NCBI GenBank assembly: GCA_900315455.1
Contig: OMZE01000006.1
Location: 62,001 to 126,000, forward strand
From: an uncultured Prevotellaceae bacterium
Lineage (GTDB): Bacteria > Bacteroidota > Bacteroidia > Bacteroidales > Bacteroidaceae
DNA length: 64,000 bases
Reading direction: 5' to 3'
Within the stretch, counting starts at the first letter, position 1; each line of letters starts with the position of its first letter. The position numbers and the translations under genes were made by a program. The notes under the pieces were generated by a model. It worked only from the letters and a program-made list of their open reading frames with translations. It made no database searches and was not told the DNA's origin. Shown one piece after another: positions 37,883 to 47,900 of the stretch.

Positions 37883-38218
37883 ATGAACATTGGAAAAAAC
37901 ATATTGCGGTTTCTCGACCGTTTCAAGTATATCATCGTCGGCGTGCTCGGCGTGGTGATGCTCACTGTAGTTGGCGAGAACAGCCTTCTGCAGCGCTATC
38001 GCTACTCCCAGCAGATTGGTGAACTGGAAGAAGAGATTGACAAGCAGCAGACCCGTTTCGTAAGAGACTCGCTGCGACTGAGTGAGTTGGAGCGCAACCC
38101 CGATGCCATCCGCAAGATTGCCCGGGAGCGCTATTTCATGAAAGCATACGACGAAGACATTTTCGTGCTGAGCGACGACCTGGAAGAAGAGGAGGAGGCC
38201 CATGCGACAACTCAGTAA
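37883..38218 (+). CDS. Septum formation initiator FtsB/DivIC-like protein
   Basis: 111 residues: short cytoplasmic N-terminus, one membrane segment (YIIVGVLGVVMLTVVG), a periplasmic coiled coil (QQIGELEEEIDKQQTRFVRD) and the conserved NPDAIRKIARERYFM motif of the FtsB/DivIC family. It links FtsL and FtsQ in the divisome. The acidic tail is typical of Bacteroidetes members. It overlaps the next gene by 17 bp. Confidence 0.9.
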   Translation: MNIGKNILRFLDRFKYIIVGVLGVVMLTVVGENSLLQRYRYSQQIGELEEEIDKQQTRFVRDSLRLSELERNPDAIRKIARERYFMKAYDEDIFVLSDDLEEEEEAHATTQ

Positions 38219-38624
38219 ATGGCAGACCGCAATCTATGTCATCGGTGCCATACTCATGGCCACTGGTGCCGGGTGCTGTGCCTTCCTGTGGCATCCCAAG
38301 TTTTTCTCGTGGGTATTCCTCGCAGGAGCCATCCTCTTTGTTGCCATGCAGTCGCAGCAACGCTACGACGGCTCCAACGTGAGTGTGCGCAGGTTGCGCA
38401 AGATTATGCTTTTCTCCAGTGCCTGCTTCATCATCGCAGGGGTGCTGATGGTCGACACCTACCATCTTTTCCTCATGCGTTTCATGTCGCGAATCACCTA
38501 TGTCACCTATTTCTACAACAAGTGGGTGATGCTGCTCCTGGTGGGGGCCATCCTGCAGGTCTATTCCACCCATAGGATAGCCAACGAGTTGGAGAAAGAT
38601 ATTAAAAAAGGTAAAAGTGAGTGA
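38202..38624 (+). CDS. Small integral membrane protein
   Basis: 140 residues with four predicted membrane segments (around residues 10-28, 32-48, 66-86 and 103-120) and a basic C-terminus. It overlaps the divIC gene by 17 bp, and Bacteroidales genomes commonly keep this gene directly after divIC. Function unknown. Confidence 0.75.
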   Translation: MRQLSKWQTAIYVIGAILMATGAGCCAFLWHPKFFSWVFLAGAILFVAMQSQQRYDGSNVSVRRLRKIMLFSSACFIIAGVLMVDTYHLFLMRFMSRITYVTYFYNKWVMLLLVGAILQVYSTHRIANELEKDIKKGKSE

Positions 38625-38710
38625 CTTTACCTATAAATAATATGAAAATTTTTCCTCACTTCGATTATACATCGTATTTTTGTGTGCCAAAATCACCTGG
38701 CAACCTAATT

Positions 38711-39547
38711 ATGACTAAATATTATTATTCCTTCTTTGCAGTGCTCTCCATATTGGTTTCTGCCTCTTCGTGCATGAAATCATATAATATCGAAGGCTCT
38801 TCCGACATCTCCAGCCTCGATAGCAGGATGTTGTATCTCTCTACTTTTGGCGACAACGAACTCAAACAACTCGACTCCACCGAGGTGGTGCATGGGAAAT
38901 TCGGGTTCACCGGCACAACCGACTCCGTGCGTATGGCTTTCCTTACGTTCGGCAATGTAGGCCGACTGCCCATCATGCTCGAGAGTGGCGACATCATTGT
39001 GAAGGTGAACAACAAGAAGAAAGAGTGGGGAGGCACACCCCTCAACGACAAACTCTACCAGTTTGTTAGGACACTCGACAGCCTCACGGCGGAAATCAAT
39101 GAACTCGACCACGAGCACGCACGGGCTTTCATGGACGGTGAAGACATGATAGAGGTAGAGTCGCGCCTCTCACAGATAGGGCAGCGCATCAGCATCAGCA
39201 TGGACTCGCTCGTCACCACATCCATCAGCGAGAATTTCGACAATGCGCTCGGTCCGGGGTTGTTCATGCTCTACACCCTCGGAACCACCCCCGATATGTC
39301 GCCATGGGTGTTGGACCTGATGAGCAAGGCCTCCGACTTCTTCAAGAACGACCCCTATGTGAGGGAATATATCAGCAGGGCGCAATATTTGCAGAACCTG
39401 AACAACGGTCTTGAGGCACCGCCCGCCGATGCCGCACAGGCCATCACCACACCGCCACCAACCACCGTGCCGCCACCAACGGCACCCACACCCGCCGACT
39501 TGGCCAAGCCTGCCGTGGCCGACACCATGGCTACCGCTACACCATAA
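38711..39547 (+). CDS. DUF4369-type lipoprotein
   Basis: 278 residues from the ATG at 38711, where the signal peptide starts (MTKYYYSFFAVLSILVSASSC); the frame upstream is not credible. Lipobox SASSC. Residues 25-130 read as the DUF4369 domain found at the N-terminus of Bacteroidetes thiol-disulfide lipoproteins (LDSTEVVHGKFGFTG, PIMLESGDIIV), but no thioredoxin CxxC follows. The tail is rich in Pro, Thr and Ala. A TATTTTTG -7 box at 38675-38682 precedes it. Confidence 0.75.
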   Translation: MTKYYYSFFAVLSILVSASSCMKSYNIEGSSDISSLDSRMLYLSTFGDNELKQLDSTEVVHGKFGFTGTTDSVRMAFLTFGNVGRLPIMLESGDIIVKVNNKKKEWGGTPLNDKLYQFVRTLDSLTAEINELDHEHARAFMDGEDMIEVESRLSQIGQRISISMDSLVTTSISENFDNALGPGLFMLYTLGTTPDMSPWVLDLMSKASDFFKNDPYVREYISRAQYLQNLNNGLEAPPADAAQAITTPPPTTVPPPTAPTPADLAKPAVADTMATATP

Positions 39548-39560
39548 CACCCGTCAGCAA

Positions 39561-40904
39561 ATGAGAACACTTATCTCGAATGCGACAATCGTCAACGAGG
39601 GAGTGTCTGTGACAGGACATATCGTCATCGATGGCGATACCCTCAGCCAGGTTTCCTTCGACAGCGACACGCCCCATGGCTCCTATGACCGACGCATAGA
39701 CGCCATGGGGTGCGTCGTCATGCCAGGAGTCATCGACACCCATGTGCATTTCAGGGAACCCGGACTCACCCAGAAGGCCGACATCGCGAGCGAGAGCAGG
39801 GCTGCCGCCTTTGGCGGTGTCACCACCTTCTTCGACATGCCCAATACCGTGCCGCAGACGGTGACCCTTGAGGCTCTCGACGAGAAAAACCACCTCGCCG
39901 CCGTGAAAAGCCATGTCAACTACGCTTTCTTCTTCGGTGCTACCAACGACAATACCGCGCTGCTCGACAGGCTCGACCCACACCTTGTGCCCGGCATCAA
40001 GTTGTTCATGGGATCGTCCACCGGCAATATGCTCGTCGACAGCGACGAGGCTCTGCGCCGGCTGTTCGCGCAAGCCACCCTGCCTATCATGGCGCATTGC
40101 GAGGACACGGCGCTGATCAACGGTGCCATGGCCGATATCATGTCGCGCTATGGCGACGACCCATCCGTGACATTCCACCCTCAGGTGCGATCCGCCGAGG
40201 CCTGCTATGCCTCTACGTCACATGCCGTGGCACTGGCAAGGGAGTATGGGGCAAGGCTGCATGTGGCCCATGTCTCCACCCAGCGTGAACTGGAACTCTT
40301 CGAACCTTACGACGGTAATGGCGCATTGCCGCTGGTTACCGCCGAGGCGGTCATCGCCCATCTCCTCTTCACCGATGCCGACTACGCCACTCTTGGCACA
40401 CGCATAAAGTGCAACCCTGCCGTGAAGACTGCCGCCGACCGCGACGCCTTGCGCCATGCCCTCTCCGATGGCACTGTCCTCACCGTGGCCACCGACCATG
40501 CTCCCCACCGCATCTCAGACAAGGAGGGGGGCTGCCGTCGTGCGGCCTCGGGCATGCCCATGGTGCAGTTCTCACTGCCCGCCATGCTCGGTCTCGTCGA
40601 CGAGGGCATCCTGTCGCTCCCACGCCTTGTGCAACTGATGTGCCACAACCCCGCCATCCTTTTCGGCGTGAGCAAGCGGGGATTCCTCAGGCAGGGCTAC
40701 AAGGCCGACTTGGTGGTGGTGCGCCCGCATGTAGCATGGACCGTCACCCCTTCTGTCATACAGAGCAAGTGTGGGTGGAGCCCGCTCGAAGGACGGTGCT
40801 TCGACTGGCGTGTGGAGCATACGTTCTGCAATGGGCATCATGTGCTCGACGACGGACGTTTCGACGACACCAGCCGGGGCGAACAAGTGTTATTCCGTTG
40901 CTGA
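39561..40904 (+). CDS. pyrC: Dihydroorotase
   Basis: 447 residues from the ATG at 39561. Class I type dihydroorotase: metal-binding DTHVHFREPGLTQK, DMPNTVPQT, AHCED, HVSTQRELELF, and the catalytic ATDHAPH with the following KEGG segment. It closes carbamoyl-aspartate to dihydroorotate in pyrimidine synthesis. The long extension upstream in frame is antisense-like low-complexity sequence and was left out. Its TGA overlaps the ATG of the next gene. Confidence 0.93.
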   Translation: MRTLISNATIVNEGVSVTGHIVIDGDTLSQVSFDSDTPHGSYDRRIDAMGCVVMPGVIDTHVHFREPGLTQKADIASESRAAAFGGVTTFFDMPNTVPQTVTLEALDEKNHLAAVKSHVNYAFFFGATNDNTALLDRLDPHLVPGIKLFMGSSTGNMLVDSDEALRRLFAQATLPIMAHCEDTALINGAMADIMSRYGDDPSVTFHPQVRSAEACYASTSHAVALAREYGARLHVAHVSTQRELELFEPYDGNGALPLVTAEAVIAHLLFTDADYATLGTRIKCNPAVKTAADRDALRHALSDGTVLTVATDHAPHRISDKEGGCRRAASGMPMVQFSLPAMLGLVDEGILSLPRLVQLMCHNPAILFGVSKRGFLRQGYKADLVVVRPHVAWTVTPSVIQSKCGWSPLEGRCFDWRVEHTFCNGHHVLDDGRFDDTSRGEQVLFRC

Positions 40905-41725
40905 TGGCCATGAGAAAAGTTCTGTCGTATGCCATTCACGAGGTGGAGCCGTATATCAACTGGCTCTATTTCTATCACGCATGGCAGATGGGGAAGAAGA
41001 CCGAAGAGGGACGAAAGGAACTGCACGACGACGCTCTCGCCATGCTCCGCGACTTCGACAGACACTACACCACACATGCCGTGGTGGGCATCTATGAGGC
41101 CAACAGCGAGGGCGACGATATCATCGCTGGTGGTGAGCGGATACCCATGTTGCGACAGCAGACACCCGACCCCGTTACAGGAGCCTGCCTCTCGCTCGCC
41201 GACTTCGTGAGACCCGCCAGTGCCGGTGTAGCCGACAGGGTAGGGGTCTTTGCCGCCACTGTCGACACGATGATGGAAAACTGCCATGGCGATGACCCCT
41301 ATGGGCGAATGCTCGCGCAGACTCTTGCCGACAGGTTGGCAGAGGCGACTGCAGAGAAGATGCACCAGGAGGTGCGCACACGCCTATGGGGGTATGCCCC
41401 CGATGAGCAACTTTCTGTTGACGAGTTGCATGCTGAGGCTTTCCAAGGCATAAGGCCGGCAGTGGGTTATCCCTCGTTGCCCGATACCAGCATCAATTTC
41501 GTCATCGACAAACTGCTCCACATCGGGGAGATAGGCATACGCCTCACTGAGCATGGGGCCATGCGTCCCCACGCGTCGGTCTCCGGACTGATGCTCGCCC
41601 ATCCCGAAGCACGCTATTTCAGTATAGGGAAGATAGGCGACGACCAGTTGCGCGACTATGCCCGGCGTCGTGGCTTGCCCCTGCCACTGGCGAGGAAGTT
41701 TCTCTCCACAAGTTTAATGCGATAA
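40904..41725 (+). CDS. Stand-alone B12-dependent methionine synthase activation domain
   Basis: 273 residues. The sequence matches the C-terminal activation domain of MetH: LADFVRP, MHQEVRTRLWGYAPDE, the AdoMet-binding RPAVGYPSLPD, and SGLMLAHPEARYFSIGKI near the end. In full-length MetH this domain provides AdoMet for reductive reactivation of cobalamin; here it stands alone without the homocysteine-, folate- and B12-binding modules. Start: the ATG at 40904 overlaps the pyrC stop as TGATG. It probably serves a MetH encoded elsewhere. The frame upstream inside pyrC is spurious. Confidence 0.85.
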   Translation: MAMRKVLSYAIHEVEPYINWLYFYHAWQMGKKTEEGRKELHDDALAMLRDFDRHYTTHAVVGIYEANSEGDDIIAGGERIPMLRQQTPDPVTGACLSLADFVRPASAGVADRVGVFAATVDTMMENCHGDDPYGRMLAQTLADRLAEATAEKMHQEVRTRLWGYAPDEQLSVDELHAEAFQGIRPAVGYPSLPDTSINFVIDKLLHIGEIGIRLTEHGAMRPHASVSGLMLAHPEARYFSIGKIGDDQLRDYARRRGLPLPLARKFLSTSLMR

Positions 41726-41739
41726 AAAAACAACATATC

Positions 41740-42942
41740 ATGATAGCAAGGTTTTGGCCGCTGTTCTTTCTTCTCATCCTCTTGCCCGACTATTTCCTCT
41801 ATAGGCGGTATGTGTGTCGTTACACCGAGTCGGTGGCACTAAAGGTGGCATGGTGGATACCCACCGTCGTCCTCGTCGTATATACCATCATCCTGTTTTT
41901 CTCCACCAATTTCGTGCCCGAGAACCAGCGGTGGATAAATTTCTACCTCCTCGTGCTCGGCGTCTTCACGCTGCCCAAAGTGATGCTCGCCATCGTGGTG
42001 TGGATAGCCGACTGGATGAAGAGGAAACGCAGGTGGCGGCACCACTTCGGCATGACCACAGGCGTGGCAATGGGGTTGCTGGCGGCGTGGCCTACGGCAT
42101 TCGGCGCGTTTGCCGGATTCCAGCAGTTTGATGTCAACAGCGTCGACTGCTATTTCTCCGACCTCCCTGAGGCTTTCGATGGCTACCGTATCGCGCTCTT
42201 CTCCGACGCCCATGTGGGAAGTTATACCTCTGGCGATGAAAAGGTGCTCGAGGCGGCTGTCGACTCGCTGTTGGCCATGAAAGCCGATGCCATCTTCTTC
42301 CTCGGCGACATACAGAACGTCGGCCCCTGGGAGTTGAGGGAGAAACTGCCGATACTCGGCAGGCTGAAAGCCCCCGATGGGGTGTTCTCCATCCTCGGCA
42401 ACCACGACTACTCCACTTATATAGGAGGCGACCCACGCCGCAAGTTGGCATACGAGAAGCAGACTGTGCAGTTGGAGCGTGAAATGGGATGGCACCTATT
42501 GCTGAACGACAACTATGTGCTGCGACATGGCAACGACAGTATCTACTTCTGTGGCATGGAGGACAACGAGAAGGTGAACACCGACCACGGCTACGGACGG
42601 ATAGAGCAGGCTGTTGAGGGAGTGGGCAAAGGACAGTTTGCCATTCTCCTGGCACATAACCCGAAGGTGTGGCGACGGAAAGCCCTGCCAGAGAGCAACG
42701 TGCAGTTGACCCTCAGCGGACATACTCATGGCGGACAGGTGAGCCTCTTTGGCTTTTCCACCACCTCGTTGTTCTATGACGAGGACAAGGGACTCTACCA
42801 GGAGGGCGACCGGCAACTTTTCGTCACCAAGGGTCTGGGTGCGCTCATCCCCCTGCGCTTCAACGTCAATGGCGAGGTGGTGCTCCTCACACTGCATCGG
42901 AAGACCTCGCCACAGCAGCAGAGTTCGTATAACGAGAAATAA
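41740..42942 (+). CDS. Membrane metallophosphoesterase
   Basis: 400 residues. The N-terminal 130 residues contain about four membrane segments; the rest is a calcineurin-like phosphoesterase with ALFSDAHVGS, FLGDIQNV, ILGNHDY, AHNP and SGHTHGGQ, all metal-site motifs in order. It resembles YkuE/YaeI-type phosphoesterases linked to lipid or nucleotide head groups. 14 bp after the upstream gene and 14 bp before the acyltransferase gene, so probably cotranscribed. Substrate unknown. Confidence 0.88.
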   Translation: MIARFWPLFFLLILLPDYFLYRRYVCRYTESVALKVAWWIPTVVLVVYTIILFFSTNFVPENQRWINFYLLVLGVFTLPKVMLAIVVWIADWMKRKRRWRHHFGMTTGVAMGLLAAWPTAFGAFAGFQQFDVNSVDCYFSDLPEAFDGYRIALFSDAHVGSYTSGDEKVLEAAVDSLLAMKADAIFFLGDIQNVGPWELREKLPILGRLKAPDGVFSILGNHDYSTYIGGDPRRKLAYEKQTVQLEREMGWHLLLNDNYVLRHGNDSIYFCGMEDNEKVNTDHGYGRIEQAVEGVGKGQFAILLAHNPKVWRRKALPESNVQLTLSGHTHGGQVSLFGFSTTSLFYDEDKGLYQEGDRQLFVTKGLGALIPLRFNVNGEVVLLTLHRKTSPQQQSSYNEK

Positions 42943-42956
42943 TACCATCACTTATC

Positions 42957-43715
42957 ATGAAATACATCTATCGCATCTATCAGTTGTTTGTCGCCATACC
43001 ATTGCTCTTGGTGTGGACCATCATCATCGCCCTGATGGTCATCGTGGGGTGTGCCGTAGGAAACGGTCATTTCTGGGGATATTACCCCGGACGGTGGTGG
43101 GGAAAAGCCATCATCAGGCTCTTGCTCCTGCCAGTGAAGGTGGAGGGACGCGAGAAACTGGAGAAAAACAAGTCGTATGTCTTCGTGGCCAACCATCAGG
43201 GGGCATTCGACATCTTTCTCATCTACGGCTTCCTGGGACGCAACTTCAAGTGGATGATGAAACACCAGATACTGAAAATACCGTTTGTGGGACAGGCATG
43301 CAAGGCCTCGCGCCAAATCATCATCGACAAGCGGGGACCAAAGCGCATCAAGGACTCATACGACAAGGCAAGAGAGGTGCTCAAGGACGGCATTTCACTC
43401 GTCGTGTTCCCCGAGGGGGCACGTTCGTTTACCGGACACATGGGGAAGTTTACACGAGGGGCGTTCATGCTTGCCGACGAACTGCAGTTGCCTGTGGTGC
43501 CACTCACCATCAATGGCTCCTTCAATGTGTTGCCGCGCACCAACGACTGGCATTTCGTCGACTGGCACCCGCTGAGTCTCACCATCCATCAGCCGCTCTA
43601 CCCCGTAGGACAAGGCACCACAAACATCACCACCACGCTCAACGACAGTTATGAGGCAGTGATGTCGGGCTTGGTGCCTGAATACCAAGGCTTTCAGGAG
43701 AACCCTGACCAGTGA
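42957..43715 (+). CDS. 1-acyl-sn-glycerol-3-phosphate acyltransferase (PlsC-like)
   Basis: 252 residues with an N-terminal membrane helix (LLLVWTIIIALMVIVG) and acyltransferase motifs NHQGAFD (about residue 78) and FPEGARS (about 150), then PVVPLTINGS. It adds the second acyl chain in phospholipid synthesis at the inner membrane. It follows the phosphoesterase gene by 14 bp. Confidence 0.9.
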   Translation: MKYIYRIYQLFVAIPLLLVWTIIIALMVIVGCAVGNGHFWGYYPGRWWGKAIIRLLLLPVKVEGREKLEKNKSYVFVANHQGAFDIFLIYGFLGRNFKWMMKHQILKIPFVGQACKASRQIIIDKRGPKRIKDSYDKAREVLKDGISLVVFPEGARSFTGHMGKFTRGAFMLADELQLPVVPLTINGSFNVLPRTNDWHFVDWHPLSLTIHQPLYPVGQGTTNITTTLNDSYEAVMSGLVPEYQGFQENPDQ

Positions 43716-44114
43716 AATGGACAGCGAGTGCGAACTGGGTGTTCGGGCGGATTTGCAATCCGCACGGACTGAGTATAAGCATTTTCAATGCGATTTTTCG
43801 GATTAAAATTGGCTTTGACTTCCGCTTCGCACGTCGATTTTCAATTCCCTTCGGCCGCCGACCGTTGGTTCCTAATACTCACTGCGTCGGGATAATCCCG
43901 ACGAACATCCCTTCGTTTATAGATTCGCTGAAGAGTTACGAGGCGGTCGTATAGCATCCTTAATTCTTCCAGAGAAAAATAATTTTCAATCTTCAATCTT
44001 CAATTTTCAATAATAATCTTCAATTTTCAATTTTCAATCTTCAATTTTCAATAATAATATGTATATTTGCCCCTTGAAACGGTTGTCATTGAAAAAGAAA
44101 CTAACACTCCTATC
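43716..44114. repeat. Intergenic palindrome cluster and TTCAAT tandem repeats
   Basis: 399 bp. The first 190 bp holds several short perfect hairpins in a row: CGAAC/GTTCG, CGGATT-TGC-AATCCG, GCATT-TTC-AATGC and GTCGGGA-TAA-TCCCGAC. From 43980 to 44058 comes an AT-rich direct repeat of TTTTCAATCTTCAA units interrupted by AATAAT. A TATATTTG -7 box at 44062-44069 follows and serves the glycosyltransferase. The 80-codon frame across the first part was rejected. Confidence 0.6.
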
Positions 44115-44870
44115 ATGAACCAGTCAGACAGTATCGTTATCATACCTACTTATAACGAAAAAGAGAATATCGAGAAAATCATCCGCGCCGTCTTCGGCCT
44201 GGAGAAATGTTTCCATATCCTGGTCATCGACGACGGAAGTCCAGACGGCACCGCCGCCATCGTACACAGACTCATGGAAAGTGAGTTTGCCGACAGGCTC
44301 TTCATCCTCGAGAGAGAAGGGAAACTCGGACTTGGCACCGCCTACATCATGGGGTTCAAATGGGCGCTGGAGCATGACTACTGCTACGTCTTCGAGATGG
44401 ATGCCGACTTCAGTCACGATCCCAACGACCTGCCACGGCTCTATGCTGCCTGCCACGACGAGGGCTACGACCTTGCCATCGGTTCACGCTACGTGAGTGG
44501 AGTGAATGTGGTGAACTGGCCCATCGGACGGGTGCTCATGAGTTATTTCGCGTCGAAATACGTCAGGCTGGTCACAGGGTTCAAGATTCACGACACCACA
44601 GCCGGTTTCAAGTGCTACAAGCGGCGCGTGCTCGAAACCATCGAACTCGACAAGATTCGCTTCAAGGGTTATGGGTTCCAGATAGAGATGAAGTTCACCG
44701 CCTACAAGATAGGGTTCCGCATCAAGGAGGTGCCCGTGGTATTTGTCAACAGGCGCGAGGGGGTGAGCAAGATGAGTGGCGGCATCTTCGGCGAGGCTTT
44801 CTTCGGCGTGATGCGACTGCGGCTCGACGGCTGGTTCCGCAAATACCCACCCATGCCAAAAGAAGATTGA
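44115..44870 (+). CDS. Family 2 glycosyltransferase, polyprenol-phosphate mannosyltransferase-like
   Basis: 251 residues from the ATG at 44115. GT-A fold of the dolichol-phosphate mannose synthase group: IIPTYNEKENIE, VIDDGSPDGTA, GLGTAYIMGFKWAL, FEMDADFSHDP, AIGSRYVSG, and the TTAGFKCYKR, FQIEMKF and FVNRREGVSKMS segments. It transfers a sugar, likely mannose or glucose, from a nucleotide donor to a polyprenyl phosphate for envelope glycans or O-glycosylation. No membrane anchors are present at the C-terminus, as in the short form of the family. Confidence 0.88.
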   Translation: MNQSDSIVIIPTYNEKENIEKIIRAVFGLEKCFHILVIDDGSPDGTAAIVHRLMESEFADRLFILEREGKLGLGTAYIMGFKWALEHDYCYVFEMDADFSHDPNDLPRLYAACHDEGYDLAIGSRYVSGVNVVNWPIGRVLMSYFASKYVRLVTGFKIHDTTAGFKCYKRRVLETIELDKIRFKGYGFQIEMKFTAYKIGFRIKEVPVVFVNRREGVSKMSGGIFGEAFFGVMRLRLDGWFRKYPPMPKED

Positions 44871-44977
44871 AAATTACCCGGGCTTCGCCCGATTGAAGAT
44901 TGAAAATTGAAGATTGCCGTAAAGCGAGGCATCATTTTCAATCTTCAATCTTCAATTTTCAATAATTAACTATTTTC
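44871..44977. repeat. Inverted TTCAAT repeat between glycosyltransferase and mfd
   Basis: GATTGAAGATTGAAAATTG-type sequence at 44890-44916 is followed after about 20 bp by TTTTCAATCTTCAATCTTCA at 44935-44962 in opposite orientation, giving a long AT-rich stem. It contains also a small CGGGC-TTC-GCCCG hairpin at 44879-44891. Confidence 0.6.
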
Positions 44978-47900
44978 ATGAAGATTCAAGAACTACAACA
45001 ATACTTCGGTGCCGCGCCCCAGTGTGCGGCATTGGCCAAACTGTTGGGCAAAACCGATGAGGGCACCATACACCTCAAGGGACTGACGGGGTCGGCAGCG
45101 TCATTGCTCTTCGCCGCGCTCGACACTCGCATCCACACCACCATGCTCTTCATCCTGAAGGATGCCGACACGGCGGGCTATTTCTACCATGACCTCACGC
45201 AAGTGATGGGGCAGGAGGGGGTGCTCTTTTTCCCCTCCTCTTTCAAGCGCGCGGTGAAATACGGTCAGCGGCAGGCTGCCAACGAGATATTGCGCACCGA
45301 GGTGCTCACACGGCTCTCCACGGTGGCCAATGGGGAAGGGAAGGCAGAGCAGTCTACATACGTCGTCACCAGTCCGGAGGCGCTCAGCGAACTCGTGGTG
45401 ACGAAGAGCCGGCTCGACGAGCGCACCATTCCACTGCAGGTAGGACAGACCTACGATGTGGGAGAGTTGACGAGGCGGTTGCGCGACCTGGGCTTCGAGA
45501 TGCACGACTATGTGTATGAGCCGGGGCAGTTCAGCCAGCGCGGAAGCATTATCGATATCTACTCCTTCAGCAATGAATACCCTTTCCGTGTCGACTTCTT
45601 CGGCGACGAGATAGACACTATCCGTACTTTCGATATCCAGACGCAACTCTCAAGGGAGATGAAGCAGCATGTGGAGATTGTGCCTGAGATAGTGGGGGGG
45701 GAGAAGATGCCCTTCCCCGACTTCCTGCCCGATGATGCCGTCATGGTGGTCGACGACCTCGACTATGTGCTGCAGACCATCGGACGCATCTACGACGAGG
45801 GATTCTCTGCACAGGCCATGGCAGAACGTCTCGAAGGAGCCGACGAGCGGCAACGCGACGAAATCATGCGCGAGATGCGGAAGGAAAACCAACTCGTGAG
45901 CGAGCGGCAGTTTGCCAAGGCTGCCGAACGGTTCAGGACCATCGAACTGGGTGCGCGGCCCCACACCACTCCCACTGCCACCCTTGCCTTCGATATGTCG
46001 CCGCAGCCCATCTTCCACAAGAACTTCACCCTGCTGCGCCAGACCCTCGACGACTATATCCTGAAGGGCTATAAGGTGTTCATGCTCTCCGACAGCACCA
46101 AACAGATACAGCGCCTCCACGACATCCTCTCGGCAAACGACGGGGAGGGCGCGGAGTTGCCACCCGTTGCCTTCACACCTGTCGACAAGACCCTCCACGA
46201 AGGATTTGCCGACAACGAACGGCGGGTGTGCTGCTTCACCGACCATCAGGTCTTCGACCGTTTCCACAAATACAACCTGCGCTCTGATGCCGCTAGGGCG
46301 GGAAAGATGGCGCTCACCATGAAGGAACTGCAGGAGATGGAGCCGGGCGACTATGTGGTGCACGTCGACTTCGGCATAGGGAAGTTTGGCGGATTGGTGC
46401 GCGTGCCTACAAAAGACAGTTACCAGGAGATGATACGCATCATCTACCAGAGGGGCGACATGGTCGACGTGTCTATCCATTCGCTCTACAAGATATCGAA
46501 ATACCGCAGGGCCGACAGCGGCGAACCGCCACGGTTGAGCACGCTGGGCACCGGGGCGTGGGAACGGATGAAGGAGCGCACGAAGAAGCGTATCAAGGAC
46601 ATCGCCCGCGACCTCATCAAACTCTACGCAAAGCGCCGCCACATGAAGGGCTTCGCCTTCAGTCCCGATACCTACATGCAGCATGAACTGGAGGGAAGTT
46701 TCCTCTATGAGGATACCCCCGACCAACTGAAAGCCACCAACGATGTGAAGGCCGACATGGAGAGTCAGCGCCCCATGGACCGCCTGGTGTGCGGCGACGT
46801 GGGCTTCGGCAAGACAGAGGTGGCTGTACGTGCCGCCTTCAAGGCTGCTGCCGACAGCAAGCAGGTGGCGGTGCTCGTACCTACTACCGTGCTCGCCTTC
46901 CAGCATTTCCAGACGTTCACCGAGCGACTGGCCAACCTGCCGGTGAAGGTGGAGTATCTCTCTCGTGCACGGACAGCAAAACAGACGCGCGAGATTCTCG
47001 CCCAACTCAAGGAGGGACGCATCGATATCCTCATCGGCACGCATAAGATACTGGGGAAGAACGTGGAATGGAAGGACCTCGGACTGCTCATCATCGACGA
47101 GGAACAGAAGTTCGGCGTGTCGACGAAGGAGAAACTGCGCACGATGAAAGCCAATGTCGACACGCTCACCATGTCGGCAACTCCCATTCCGCGCACACTG
47201 CAGTTCTCGCTCATGGGTGCGCGCGACATGAGCATCATCCGCACTCCGCCGCCCAACCGCTATCCCATCTATACCGAACTCACCACTTATTGCCATGAGG
47301 TGATAGCCGATGCGGTGAATTTCGAGATGAGCCGCAACGGACAGGTATATATCGTGAGCAGTCGCATCTCGTCGCTCCAGGAGATAGCACACCTCATAGA
47401 GAAATACGTGCCCGACGCACGCATCGCCATCGGACATGGACAGATGAAACCCGAGGAACTGGAGAAAATCATCATGGGATTCATCAACTACGACTACGAC
47501 GTGCTTATCTCTACCACCATCGTGGAGAACGGCATCGACATCCCCAATGCCAACACCATCCTCATCAACGATGCACACCGCTTCGGACTTTCCGACATCC
47601 ACCAGATGCGCGGAAGGGTGGGGCGGTCGAACAAAAAGGCGTTCTGCTATCTCATGGCGCCGCCAAAGGCTTTCCTGCCTGCTGATGCGAGGAAGAGACT
47701 CGAGGCGGTGGAGAGTTTCTCGGAACTGGGAAGCGGCTTCAACCTTGCCATGCAAGACCTCGACCTGCGTGGTGCGGGCAACCTGCTCGGGGCAGAGCAG
47801 AGCGGGTTTATGGAAGACCTGGGATATGAGACCTACCAGAAAATCCTCAACCAGGCCATCACCGAACTGAAGAATGAGGAGTTTGGTGAACTCTATGAGG

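Noticed and set aside
39411-39560. N-terminal extension of dihydroorotase
   Set aside because: His/Pro-rich shadow of the preceding lipoprotein's proline-rich tail; the family start is at 39561.
40409-40903. N-terminal extension of the MetH activation-domain protein inside pyrC
   Set aside because: The extension is an out-of-frame shadow of pyrC; homology begins at the ATG at 40904.
43712-43954. 80-codon frame after the plsC-like gene
   Set aside because: Runs through hairpins and repeats, has no sensible protein pattern.
43977-44058. CRISPR array
   Set aside because: Units are about 15 bp, AT-rich and contiguous, with no spacers of constant length and no cas genes nearby.
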